Positions 34,039 through 41,836 of a stretch of DNA of 64,000 bases are shown piece after piece; the first letter of the stretch is position 1; the number at the start of each line of letters is the position of its first letter. The notes below the pieces were generated by a model, which had not been told where the DNA came from, did not search any database, and saw only the letters and a program-made list of their open reading frames with translations. Origin of the DNA: Blautia sp. An81 (GTDB lineage Bacteria; Bacillota; Clostridia; Lachnospirales; Lachnospiraceae). Made by a program: the position numbers and the translations under genes. The DNA lies in the NCBI RefSeq assembly GCF_002161285.1, contig NZ_NFHH01000014.1, forward strand, positions 34,033 to 98,032, written 5' to 3'.

Positions 34039-34693
34039 CTTTCTCTTTTTCATTTTCTGTAAATTTGTTTTTCAGATACTGATACTCTTCCACAATACCT
34101 CTGGTAATCTCGTCTTCCTCCTGTTCATCATCAGGATGATAGATCCGAAGCAGAGCGAAATATCTTTTATCCAGCTCTTCCACTGTCTTCAGTCCCTTGA
34201 AATAACGGCCTCCTGCCTCGCTTTCCTCCGTGTCTTTTCCTTTGTATCCGCCGTCAAATGTGGACCACTGAAAATCTGGTCTTTTGTAAAAGGCCTTCCA
34301 GTTCTTAAAATTTCCCATATAAAACCGCCATATCCAGCTGCAGGCTGCCTCCAGGACTACCATTACCAGACCTACGCCGGCAACAGGAACATAAATCAGG
34401 CCTCCTGCCACACAGATTGTCAGAACAATAGCAGCAACGCCAGGGCCGTTTCCCTGAATCTGAAGGAAAATTTCCATCAATGCTGCCAAAGATACTACTA
34501 CTGAGGATAGTATGCAAACAAAAGAAACCACGGTTCCGGAAATTTTTAGAAAGTACTGTACACAGCGAATCAGAATAAAAGCTGCTGCCAGAGGAATCGC
34601 AAGAATCACCTTTAAAATGATCAGTAAAATCTTTAGTATACGTCTGCCGTCAATCTTCTCCATCTTTTTACCTGCATTTCTAAAAACATTCAT
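34016..34693 (-). CDS. Membrane protein with C-terminal J-domain-like segment
   Basis: A 225-residue protein that I do not recognise as a named family. The N-terminus is basic. Two to four hydrophobic segments follow at about 18-47, 50-72 and 78-120. A soluble C-terminal part of about 95 residues contains LDKRYFALLRIYHPDDEQ and then GIVEEYQYLKNKF. Helix, HPD, acidic loop and tyrosine helix follow the order of helices II-III of a DnaJ domain, with HPD intact at about residues 186-188. A role in recruiting Hsp70 (DnaK) to the membrane is conceivable. The last residues are highly charged (ENEKEKEPEAGAD). It is monocistronic with its own terminator. Confidence 0.65.
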   Translation of the reverse strand: MNVFRNAGKKMEKIDGRRILKILLIILKVILAIPLAAAFILIRCVQYFLKISGTVVSFVCILSSVVVSLAALMEIFLQIQGNGPGVAAIVLTICVAGGLIYVPVAGVGLVMVVLEAACSWIWRFYMGNFKNWKAFYKRPDFQWSTFDGGYKGKDTEESEAGGRYFKGLKTVEELDKRYFALLRIYHPDDEQEEDEITRGIVEEYQYLKNKFTENEKEKEPEAGAD

Positions 34694-34796
34694 AATCCGC
34701 CCTACAGGGCGATTTTCTCTACAGGATTAGTTTACCATATCTGGCATGATTTTCACAGGACAAATTTTTAACAAAATAAATTTCTTGATTCAAATC

Positions 34797-35123
34797 TCAG
34801 GTATTGTGATCACTTACATGAAATTTTTTCAGATTTCCGATTTTCTGCCGTCTCTCTGCCAGGATTTTTTCCACATCTTCCAGAGGGATGCCAGACTCCA
34901 CCATCATAACAAGGAGATGATAGATAAGATCGCAGATTTCATTTGCCGTATCTTCATTTTTCCCGTTTTTTGCTGCGATAATAACTTCACTGCACTCCTC
35001 GCCGCATTTTTTCAAGATTTTGTCCAGCCCCTGTTCAAAAAGATAGCAGGTATAGGATCCTTCTCTTTTTTCTTCTTTTCTTTCCTGGACTACCTGATAC
35101 AGCCCTTCCATAACATCCATCAT
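34797..35123 (-). CDS. hisE: Phosphoribosyl-ATP pyrophosphatase HisE
   Basis: A 108-residue all-alpha MazG-like enzyme. The metal-binding motif [12 protein letters not shown] sits near residue 45 and the downstream [13 protein letters not shown] near 64. It catalyses the second step of histidine synthesis, PR-ATP to PR-AMP. The ATG at 35123 overlaps the hisI stop codon as ATGA and has GGAGG at 10 bases. HisE and HisI are separate proteins here, not fused as in many bacteria. It is the last gene of the his operon, and no clear terminator follows it. Confidence 0.95.
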   Translation of the reverse strand: MMDVMEGLYQVVQERKEEKREGSYTCYLFEQGLDKILKKCGEECSEVIIAAKNGKNEDTANEICDLIYHLLVMMVESGIPLEDVEKILAERRQKIGNLKKFHVSDHNT

Positions 35124-35452
35124 TTTTTCTCTTCCTCCCATAATTCTCTGAAAAAGCAGCTGTGAGCTCCGGTATGGCAGGCCGCCCCTGTCTGGATTAC
35201 TGTAACCAGCAGCGTATCCTCATCGCAGTCACCTTTTATGTCAACCACCTTCTGGACATGGCCGGATGTAGCCCCTTTATTCCACAGCTCTTGTCTGGAA
35301 CGGCTGTAAAACCAGGTGTAGCCGGTTTCCAGAGTTTTCTTCAGACTCTCCCGGTTCATATAAGCCAGCATCAACACTTCTCCCGTATCCTTTTCCTGAA
35401 TAATAGCCGGGAGAAGCTCACTTTTCTTAAAATAATTTTCCATATCTATCAT
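35120..35452 (-). CDS. hisI: Phosphoribosyl-AMP cyclohydrolase HisI
   Basis: A 110-residue enzyme with the metal-binding motifs [13 protein letters not shown] near residue 73 and [14 protein letters not shown] near 90 (His and Cys ligands). The conserved [14 protein letters not shown] segment lies between them. It opens the purine ring of PR-AMP (third step). The ATG at 35452 lies 2 bases after the hisF stop, and the upstream TTG would overlap that stop. It is translationally coupled to hisE. Confidence 0.95.
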   Translation of the reverse strand: MIDMENYFKKSELLPAIIQEKDTGEVLMLAYMNRESLKKTLETGYTWFYSRSRQELWNKGATSGHVQKVVDIKGDCDEDTLLVTVIQTGAACHTGAHSCFFRELWEEEKK

Positions 35453-35454
35453 GT

Positions 35455-36216
35455 TCAATTCCTTCTCACAGGGATATCCTGCTCTCTCAAATGTTCTTTT
35501 ACCTGCTCTACAGTCAGTTCCCGGAAATGGAACAGGGAAGCCGCCAGAGCCGCATCTGCTCCGGTTTTCTCAAAAACCTCTGAAAAATGTTCCAGCTTTC
35601 CGCAGCCGCCGCTGGCGATCACGGGAATCGAAACCCGGTCACAGACTGCCTGGGTCAGTTCCAGGTCGAAGCCATCCCGGCATCCATCTGTATCCATAGA
35701 GGTCAGCAGAATCTCTCCTGCTCCCAGTTCCTGGCACCTTTTCGCCCATTCCAGAGCATCCAGTCCCGTATCTTTTCTTCCGCCATGGACCACCACACGA
35801 AAGACGCCATCTTCATCTCTTCTGGCATCAATGGCTGCTACCACACACTGACTTCCAAAGATTTTTGCCGCATCAGCAATAAGCTGCGGGTTCTTTACCG
35901 CCGCAGAGTTTACAGAAACCTTGTCTGCACCTGCCCGAAGGATTTCCCGGAAATCGTCCACTGTGCGGATTCCTCCCCCTACAGTAAGGGGAACAAACAC
36001 ATGCTGGGCAGTTTTTCTGACCACATCGGTCATGGTCTTTCTTCCCTCATGAGTAGCAGTAATATCCAGAAAGCAGATTTCGTCTGCTCCCTGTTTGTCA
36101 TATTCTATAGCGCACTCCACTGGGTCTCCTACTTCTTTTATCCCCACAAAGTTTACACCTTTTACTACTTTTCCGTCCCTGACATCCAGGCAGGGAATGA
36201 TTCTTTTGGCCAGCAT
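35455..36216 (-). CDS. hisF: Imidazole glycerol phosphate synthase cyclase subunit HisF
   Basis: A 253-residue TIM barrel. The catalytic Asp is in [14 protein letters not shown] near residue 11; the second catalytic Asp region is [10 protein letters not shown] near 130. The phosphate loops are [11 protein letters not shown] and [12 protein letters not shown]. It forms ImGP and AICAR with ammonia from HisH. It overlaps hisA by one base. Confidence 0.97.
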   Translation of the reverse strand: MLAKRIIPCLDVRDGKVVKGVNFVGIKEVGDPVECAIEYDKQGADEICFLDITATHEGRKTMTDVVRKTAQHVFVPLTVGGGIRTVDDFREILRAGADKVSVNSAAVKNPQLIADAAKIFGSQCVVAAIDARRDEDGVFRVVVHGGRKDTGLDALEWAKRCQELGAGEILLTSMDTDGCRDGFDLELTQAVCDRVSIPVIASGGCGKLEHFSEVFEKTGADAALAASLFHFRELTVEQVKEHLREQDIPVRRN

Positions 36217-36935
36217 CAGAATTCACCTGCCTTCTCAATGGCTTCTTTCAGGTTAATAGCGCCGGAATAAATGGATTTTCCACAGATACAGCCATACAGC
36301 CCCAGTTTCGCACAGTTTTCAATATCTTCTATAGACCGGACTCCGCCGCTGGCGATAACCCGGCAGGACACCGCATCATTTAACTGTTCCAGATGATCCA
36401 GGTTTACCCCGGTAAGGGTTCCGTCTCTGGAAATATCCGTGTAGATCAAAGTCTTAACTCCCATCTGTTCCATAGCCATAGCCAGCTCCAGGTAGCATAC
36501 GGCACTGGTCTCCATCCAGCCTTCTGTGGCCACCATGCCGTCTCTGGCATCAATTCCCACGGCAATCTTATCTCCGAATTCTTTCACCGCCTCTGCCACC
36601 AGTCCGGGATTTTTCACTGCCGCAGAACCCAGGATTATCCTGGAAATTCCCTCTTCCAGGTAGGATTCTATGGTCTTCATATCTCTGATCCCGCCGCCCA
36701 GCTCTGTATTCATGCCGGTTTCTTTGGCAATCCTCAGGAAAATATCCCGGTTTACCGGATAGGCGTCTTTGGCGCCGTTTAAATCAACCATATGTACCCA
36801 CTTGGCCCCTTCACGGGCAAACTTCCTGGCTGTTTCAAAAGGATCTTCCGCTACTTTCTGGGCTGTGCCGTAGTCACCTTTAAGCAAACGGACACAGGTC
36901 TTATCTTTAATATCAATTGCAGGTAATACTATCAT
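36216..36935 (-). CDS. hisA: ProFAR isomerase HisA
   Basis: A 239-residue (beta-alpha)8 barrel related to HisF. The catalytic Asp8 is in [19 protein letters not shown], and the second Asp is in [13 protein letters not shown] near residue 130. Phosphate-binding loops are [10 protein letters not shown] and [11 protein letters not shown]. It isomerises ProFAR to PRFAR. Its start overlaps the hisH end by 4 bases, and it directly precedes hisF. Confidence 0.97.
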   Translation of the reverse strand: MIVLPAIDIKDKTCVRLLKGDYGTAQKVAEDPFETARKFAREGAKWVHMVDLNGAKDAYPVNRDIFLRIAKETGMNTELGGGIRDMKTIESYLEEGISRIILGSAAVKNPGLVAEAVKEFGDKIAVGIDARDGMVATEGWMETSAVCYLELAMAMEQMGVKTLIYTDISRDGTLTGVNLDHLEQLNDAVSCRVIASGGVRSIEDIENCAKLGLYGCICGKSIYSGAINLKEAIEKAGEF

Positions 36936-37537
36936 ACTCTCACCAGCCTTGCAAAATTTTCTAACATTCTGAGTCCCGTCTTTCCGCTTTTCTCCGGATG
37001 AAACTGAGCTCCGTAAACCATTCCCCGGTGCACTAAAGCCGGGATCTTTTCTCCATATACTGTATAGCAGGATATATTTTCATCTGCTGTGTCTGCCCGG
37101 AAGGAGTGGACAAAATATACATAAGGATTTTTCTCCATATCTTCGGTCATCGCACAGGGATTCAGCACCTGCAGGTCGTTCCAGCCCATATGGGGGATTT
37201 TCAGCCCCTTAGCCTCAATCTGGATTACCTGTCCGGGTATCAGTCCCAGGCCCTTCGTCTCTTTAAACTCGCAGCTCTTTTCAAAAAGAAGCTGCATGCC
37301 CAGACAGATTCCCAGAAGAGGTTTCTTTAAGGCCTCCCTGGAAATTACTTCTGCCAGTCCCTTTTTCTCCAGCATCTCCATAGCGTCAGGGAAGGCTCCC
37401 ACCCCGGGAAGGATCAGCCCATCCGCTTTTTCAATTTCTTCTCTGTCACCTGTGACACAGTTTTCCACACCCAGATAGTCCAGAGCATTTTTTACGCTGA
37501 ACAGATTCCCTGCTCCATAATCTATGATTCCTATCAT
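36932..37537 (-). CDS. hisH: Imidazole glycerol phosphate synthase glutaminase HisH
   Basis: A 201-residue class I glutamine amidotransferase. The nucleophile Cys is in GICLGMQLLF near residue 80, and the His-Glu pair is in QFHPEKSGKTG near 183. It supplies ammonia to HisF. The ATG at 37537 shares a base with the hisB stop (TGATG); the GTG just upstream is less likely. It is coupled to hisB and hisA. Confidence 0.97.
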   Translation of the reverse strand: MIGIIDYGAGNLFSVKNALDYLGVENCVTGDREEIEKADGLILPGVGAFPDAMEMLEKKGLAEVISREALKKPLLGICLGMQLLFEKSCEFKETKGLGLIPGQVIQIEAKGLKIPHMGWNDLQVLNPCAMTEDMEKNPYVYFVHSFRADTADENISCYTVYGEKIPALVHRGMVYGAQFHPEKSGKTGLRMLENFARLVRV

Positions 37538-38115
37538 CACAACACTCCCTTTGAAGAAAGCACGCCTTTGTCTGTCTCTGTTACCGCTTCCCTCAGGGCA
37601 TGGGCAAAGGCTTTAAATATGGCTTCTATTTTATGATGGTCATTTTCTCCATACAACACTTTCAGATGAAGAGTAATCCCCGCCTGGAAAGCCAGAGCCC
37701 GGAAAAATTCTTTGACCATGCAGCAGTCCAGAGTTCCCACAGAAGGATTCTCAAAGCTGGCGTCAAAGACCAGAAAGGCTCTTCCGCTGACATCCAGGGC
37801 ACAAAATCCAAGGGCTTCGTCCATAGGTATGTAGAAGCTGCCGTATCTCCGGATGCCCCCTTTATCCTTCAGGGCTTCCTTTAAAGCCATTCCAAGAACA
37901 ATCCCCAGATCTTCAATGCTGTGGTGACAGTCCACCTCCAGATCTCCCTTCATGGCAAGTTCAATGTCAAAACCGCCATGGACACACAAAGCCTGCATCA
38001 TATGGTCAAAAAATCCCACGCCGCAGCTCCCCTTATAGACTCCCTCTCCATCCAGGTCCCAGCTCAGGGATATCTGGGTCTCCCGGGTATTCCGCTGTAT
38101 CTTTCCCACTCTCAC
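37537..38115 (-). CDS. hisB: Imidazoleglycerol-phosphate dehydratase HisB
   Basis: A 192-residue single-domain IGPD with metal-binding repeats: GFFDHMMQALCVHG near residue 36, DCHHSIEDLGI near 62 and DHHKIEAIFKA near 160. It lacks the phosphatase domain found in the bifunctional enterobacterial HisB, so histidinol-phosphate phosphatase must be another protein. The start is a GTG. AGGAG is only 4 bases away, and a second GTG two codons on would have 10, so the exact start is unsure. It follows hisC by 21 bases. Confidence 0.95.
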   Translation of the reverse strand: MRVGKIQRNTRETQISLSWDLDGEGVYKGSCGVGFFDHMMQALCVHGGFDIELAMKGDLEVDCHHSIEDLGIVLGMALKEALKDKGGIRRYGSFYIPMDEALGFCALDVSGRAFLVFDASFENPSVGTLDCCMVKEFFRALAFQAGITLHLKVLYGENDHHKIEAIFKAFAHALREAVTETDKGVLSSKGVL

Positions 38116-38136
38116 GGCACTCCACTCCTTTCTTCT

Positions 38137-39189
38137 CTATGCAAGCAGTCTGTCTAAGGCCTGGACCAGTTCCTGGTTTTCTGCCCTGGATCCGGCAGAT
38201 ATACGCAGATAACCCTTCATGTTCCGGATAGAGATGCCTTCTTTTTTCAGGGCTTCATAGATTTCGCTGCTCCGGTCTGTTTTTATATACAGAAAATTGG
38301 TAGCTGTAGGGTACAGCTTCTGGATATCCTGTTTTTTCTCTGCCAGAACTTTCATAGCCTGATAAAGTTCCTGGGCAGAGGCCTTTATCTGAGCGGTACA
38401 GTTCTCTAAGTACTCTTTATGCCCCAGAATCACAGAGCCCGCAGCCTGAGTCATGGAATTTACATTATAAGGCGCCTTCAAAGTTTTCAGGATATTTGTT
38501 ATTCTGGCATTTGCCCCAGCGAATCCCAGACGGATAGCCGCCATTCCAAAGGCCTTGGAACAGGTCTTCAGTACGATCAAATTCTCATAGTTTTCAATCT
38601 CATCCAGTACAGAACCCTCTGAGAATTCCATGTAGGCTTCATCCACCACTACCATGGCGTCTACGGCGCCTACGATCTTCAGGATATCTTCTCTGTTCAT
38701 GGTCACCGCTGTGGGATTGCAGGGATTTGAAAATACCAGAAGCTTAGCATTGCACTGAGCCGCTTTTTCGATAATTTCTTCTGGGGTCACTTCCATATTT
38801 TCATCTTTGTTCAGAGCTTCTGCTCTGGCCCCCACCATACGGGTATAAAAAGTATACATACTGAAATCCGGAAGGATGGTCAGCATACAGTCTCCCTCTC
38901 CCAGAAAATTTGGAACTATAATGGAGATCAGCTCGTCTGAACCATTTCCTGCTGTGAGCAGTTCCGGCTTAACATGAAACAGCTCTCCGAATTTTCGGCA
39001 CAGTTCTGTAGCATTGGGATCCGGATAGCGGTTAAACTCCACTTCAGAAACCGCCTTCAGGATTTCCTGTTTTATATTTTCCGGCATTTCCAAAAAGCTT
39101 TCATTGGCATCCAGCCGCACCCGGTAAATCTCTGTCACCGGGTCATATTTTGGCAGATTCTTCAGCTTTTCAGGCAATTCATAGCTCAT
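38137..39189 (-). CDS. hisC: Histidinol-phosphate aminotransferase HisC
   Basis: A 350-residue PLP-dependent aminotransferase of class I/II. The PLP lysine is in TCSKAFGMAAIRLGFA near residue 217. Other motifs are NPCNPTAVTM near 155, VDEAYMEFS near 184 and a C-terminal YLRISAGSRAENQELV containing the phosphate-binding Arg. The ATG at 39189 follows AAGGAG. It follows hisG by 14 bases, at the place where hisD often lies in related operons. Confidence 0.95.
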   Translation of the reverse strand: MSYELPEKLKNLPKYDPVTEIYRVRLDANESFLEMPENIKQEILKAVSEVEFNRYPDPNATELCRKFGELFHVKPELLTAGNGSDELISIIVPNFLGEGDCMLTILPDFSMYTFYTRMVGARAEALNKDENMEVTPEEIIEKAAQCNAKLLVFSNPCNPTAVTMNREDILKIVGAVDAMVVVDEAYMEFSEGSVLDEIENYENLIVLKTCSKAFGMAAIRLGFAGANARITNILKTLKAPYNVNSMTQAAGSVILGHKEYLENCTAQIKASAQELYQAMKVLAEKKQDIQKLYPTATNFLYIKTDRSSEIYEALKKEGISIRNMKGYLRISAGSRAENQELVQALDRLLA

Positions 39190-39203
39190 GGGACTATCTC
39201 CTT

Positions 39204-39848
39204 TCAATTTTTTTCTTTTGCTTTTATATCTTTTTCCACCTTGCCGATCAGTTCTTCGATTTCTTTCTTCCGCAGTTTCATACTGGCAATATTTACGATC
39301 AGTCTGGCGCTGACCTGACAGATGTCCTCAATAACTTCCAATCCATTTTCTCTCAATGTGGTTCCCGTCTCCACAATGTCTACAATGGCATCGGCCAGAC
39401 CAAGGACAGGGGCCAGCTCTACAGAGCCTTCAATCTTCACAAGGTCCACGTCCATATTTTTCCCTTCAAAAAAACTTTTTGCCACATTCATATATTTGCT
39501 GGCAATAGTCCTGGTCCGGTACCCCTGGTAAATATCAGTTCCTTTTAATGCGGCCAGAGCAAAACGGCATCTTCCGAATCCCAGATCCGCTACCTCATAA
39601 AAGGTGCCTCCCTTTTCCATAATGGTATCTTTTCCCACCACGCCCATATCGCAGACTCCCGTCTCCACATAGGTCACTACGTCCGCTGCCTTTGCAAGCA
39701 CGATCTCCAGGGAACCGTCCCCTACAGGCATGATCAGTTTTCTTCCTTTTTCTCTCACATTGGTACAGTCATATCCCAGACGCTCCAGCATCTCTACAGT
39801 TTTATCTTCCAAACGTCCTTTTGTCAGTGCGATTCTAATTGGTCTCAT
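39204..39848 (-). CDS. hisG: ATP phosphoribosyltransferase catalytic subunit HisG, short form
   Basis: A 214-residue HisG of the short type, beginning RIALTKGRLEDKTVEML, with the PRPP-binding segment DAIVDIVETGTTLRENGL near residue 155. It lacks the C-terminal regulatory domain of long HisG and therefore needs HisZ, encoded just upstream with its 3-prime end overlapping this start by 14 bases. It catalyses the first committed step and is the histidine feedback point. The ATG at 39848 is chosen by family alignment; the Shine-Dalgarno is weak (GGGG). Confidence 0.96.
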   Translation of the reverse strand: MRPIRIALTKGRLEDKTVEMLERLGYDCTNVREKGRKLIMPVGDGSLEIVLAKAADVVTYVETGVCDMGVVGKDTIMEKGGTFYEVADLGFGRCRFALAALKGTDIYQGYRTRTIASKYMNVAKSFFEGKNMDVDLVKIEGSVELAPVLGLADAIVDIVETGTTLRENGLEVIEDICQVSARLIVNIASMKLRKKEIEELIGKVEKDIKAKEKN

Positions 39849-41052
39849 TTTCCCCGGTTCCTTTCTCCATCTGATATTCTTCAATCTTCTCCCCTACCAG
39901 ATGGACACGGAGGATTCCTCTTTTTCTGGCGTATTCCAGAGTTTCCTCCAATGTGTCAAAGACACTGTTTTCCGCCATGATCCCCTTCTCCTCCAGTTCT
40001 TTCCGGTACTGAACGCTGGCTGGAATATACTTCAGATCCTGGGTAAAGACCAGGATTTTCGGCACAGGCTCCGGTTCCGGCTCTTTTCCCTGGCTGGCAA
40101 GATCCACATTAAAACCAAATCCAATGGCACAGTGGTCTTCTCCAAACTGTCCCAGGAGTGTATCATATCTGCCTCCTGACAGAACCTGTTCTCCCAGTCC
40201 CCGGAAATATCCCCGGAATATGATCCCTGTATAGTACTCTGCCAGATTTACCAGACCCAGGTCAATCAGTACCTTGTCACCCAGTCCCAGTTCCTGAAGG
40301 TATTCGTAAATCTGCTTTAAGTAATCCAGGCTTTCTCTGGCGCCGTTTTCGTCAAATAGTTCGTAGGCTTCCTGGAAAACCTCTGCTCCTCCGAAAAGTC
40401 TTGGCAGCCTTCTGAGAGCTCTGGCCGCCTTGTTATCTTTGGCTTTTCCGAGAATATCTGACAGAGCTGCATAGTTCTTCTGCTCCACCAGCTGGCGGAT
40501 TTCTTCTTTGGTATCGTCGTCAGCATCCAGGCTGTCCATGATAGCCTTAAAATATCCGATATGGCAAAGCTCCAGACGGTATCTTCCTTCGCTGACTTTA
40601 TCCAGACTTCTGGCCGCCAGCTCTACCACCTCCAGGTCTCCCCGCAGAGGCGAGCCGCCGATAAGTTCGATCCCCACCTGGTTAATCTCTACGCTCTTGC
40701 TTTTTCTCTCAGGAAATCCCCGGTATATATTATGGTTATAGTAAAGTCTCAGCGGTTTCGGCAGTCCTTTCAGCCTTGTAGCTGTCAGTCTGGCTACCGG
40801 AGCCGTACAGTCCGGGCAGAGCACCATCAGTCTTCCTTTGGCGTCTGTCAGCTTATACATGGATTCCTTGGGCAGGTATTTCGCCGCTTTCCCAAAGACA
40901 TCATAGAACTCAAGGGCCGGCGTCATTACTCTGCGATAACCCTGAGCCACAAACAGGTCTTTTAATGTTTTTGTCACCTGAGAACGCTGGTCACACTCTC
41001 CAAAAAGAAGGTCCCTGGTTCCGTCTGGTGTTATTTTGTCATAATATCTCAT
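39835..41052 (-). CDS. hisZ: ATP phosphoribosyltransferase regulatory subunit HisZ
   Basis: A 405-residue protein related to the catalytic core of histidyl-tRNA synthetase: TPDGTRDLLFGE at the N-terminus, LRLYYNHNIYRGFPERKS near residue 99 (class II motif 2 region) and LSGGRYDTLLGQFG near 290. HisZ binds short HisG and confers activity and histidine inhibition. It begins the his operon, with a TTGACA-17-TAATAT promoter about 30-60 bp upstream and AAGGGG as RBS. No T-box, his leader peptide or other attenuator fits into the short leader. Confidence 0.95.
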   Translation of the reverse strand: MRYYDKITPDGTRDLLFGECDQRSQVTKTLKDLFVAQGYRRVMTPALEFYDVFGKAAKYLPKESMYKLTDAKGRLMVLCPDCTAPVARLTATRLKGLPKPLRLYYNHNIYRGFPERKSKSVEINQVGIELIGGSPLRGDLEVVELAARSLDKVSEGRYRLELCHIGYFKAIMDSLDADDDTKEEIRQLVEQKNYAALSDILGKAKDNKAARALRRLPRLFGGAEVFQEAYELFDENGARESLDYLKQIYEYLQELGLGDKVLIDLGLVNLAEYYTGIIFRGYFRGLGEQVLSGGRYDTLLGQFGEDHCAIGFGFNVDLASQGKEPEPEPVPKILVFTQDLKYIPASVQYRKELEEKGIMAENSVFDTLEETLEYARKRGILRVHLVGEKIEEYQMEKGTGENETN

Positions 41053-41083
41053 GATTTTGTCCCCTTCACTTTAACGTGCTACC

Positions 41084-41112
41084 ATATTATCATTATAGAG
41101 TTTTTATGTCAA
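41084..41112 (-). promoter_or_regulatory. Promoter of the his operon
   Basis: On the minus strand TTGACA (41107-41112), a 17-bp spacer and TAATAT (41084-41089). The transcript leader would be only about 25 nt, too short for a T-box or leader-peptide attenuator. Confidence 0.75.
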
Positions 41113-41187
41113 TATTTTTCATTTTTACTATGTTAACGCGGCACAACTATGTTTTTATTATAGCAGAATCAGATTTTATTGTATAGC

Positions 41188-41229
41188 AAAAAACTGAGAG
41201 CCAGGAATCCACCTGTCTCTCAGTTTTTA
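41188..41229. terminator. Terminator after spmB
   Basis: AAAAAACTGAGAG (41188-41200) pairs with CTCTCAGTTTTT (41217-41228). On the minus strand the stem is followed by T6. It lies 15 bp past the spmB stop and insulates the his promoter. Confidence 0.88.
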
Positions 41230-41243
41230 TATCTCTGATCTGT

Positions 41244-41774
41244 TTACCTGAGCATCAGCCCCGCCAGGACCACACTGGCTGCAATTCCTCCAAAAGTAGC
41301 CAATAGGGCCCCTGCTATGGTATATCTGGTCTTATTCACTCTGGCTGCGATAAAGTATACAGAAACTGTATAAAAAATAGTTTCTGTACATGACATCATG
41401 ATCGAAGCGATGAGGCCTATCCGGGAGTCGGTTCCAAACTCCTTAAAAATGTCCAGGACCAGGCCGGTAGCTGCACTGGAAGAAAACATCCGTACGATAG
41501 TCAGAGGCACCAGTTCTCCTGGAAAACCAGCATATTCTGTGATCTTCCCGATTCCCTCTCCTATGAGATCCAGAAATCCGGAAGCCCTGAGGACTCCCAC
41601 GGCCACCATGAGCCCGATCAGGGTAGGAAGGATTCCCACTACTGTTTTCAGCCCATCTTTCGCTCCTTTTACAAATTCCTCATATACTTTGCATTTATTC
41701 AGCAGTCCATAGGACACAATGTAAAAAATTACCAGAGGGATACTGATCTGGGAAAGGAAAACTAAAATCTTCAT
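41244..41774 (-). CDS. spmB: Spore maturation protein B (SpmB)
   Basis: A 176-residue membrane protein of the nucleoside-recognition/Gate family. It has about four membrane segments, KDGLKTVVGILPTLIGLMVAV near residue 40 and VRMFSSSAATGLVLDIFKEFG near 98, typical of SpmB. In Bacillus SpmA and SpmB are needed for spore-core dehydration. Its presence indicates a sporulating lineage. spmA usually lies directly upstream of spmB, but here that place is taken by the mgtA-type gene 62 bp away. Confidence 0.88.
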   Translation of the reverse strand: MKILVFLSQISIPLVIFYIVSYGLLNKCKVYEEFVKGAKDGLKTVVGILPTLIGLMVAVGVLRASGFLDLIGEGIGKITEYAGFPGELVPLTIVRMFSSSAATGLVLDIFKEFGTDSRIGLIASIMMSCTETIFYTVSVYFIAARVNKTRYTIAGALLATFGGIAASVVLAGLMLR

Positions 41775-41836
41775 GTTTCACCTTCCGGCCTTTTCTTTTA
41801 TTTTACGCGGAAAGACCATATTTTATCCTCTATTTC

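Noticed and set aside
41053..41187. T-box or leader-peptide attenuator for the his operon
   Set aside because: The promoter gives a leader of only about 25 nt. No run of His codons, no AGGTGG-type T-box core and no antiterminator were seen.
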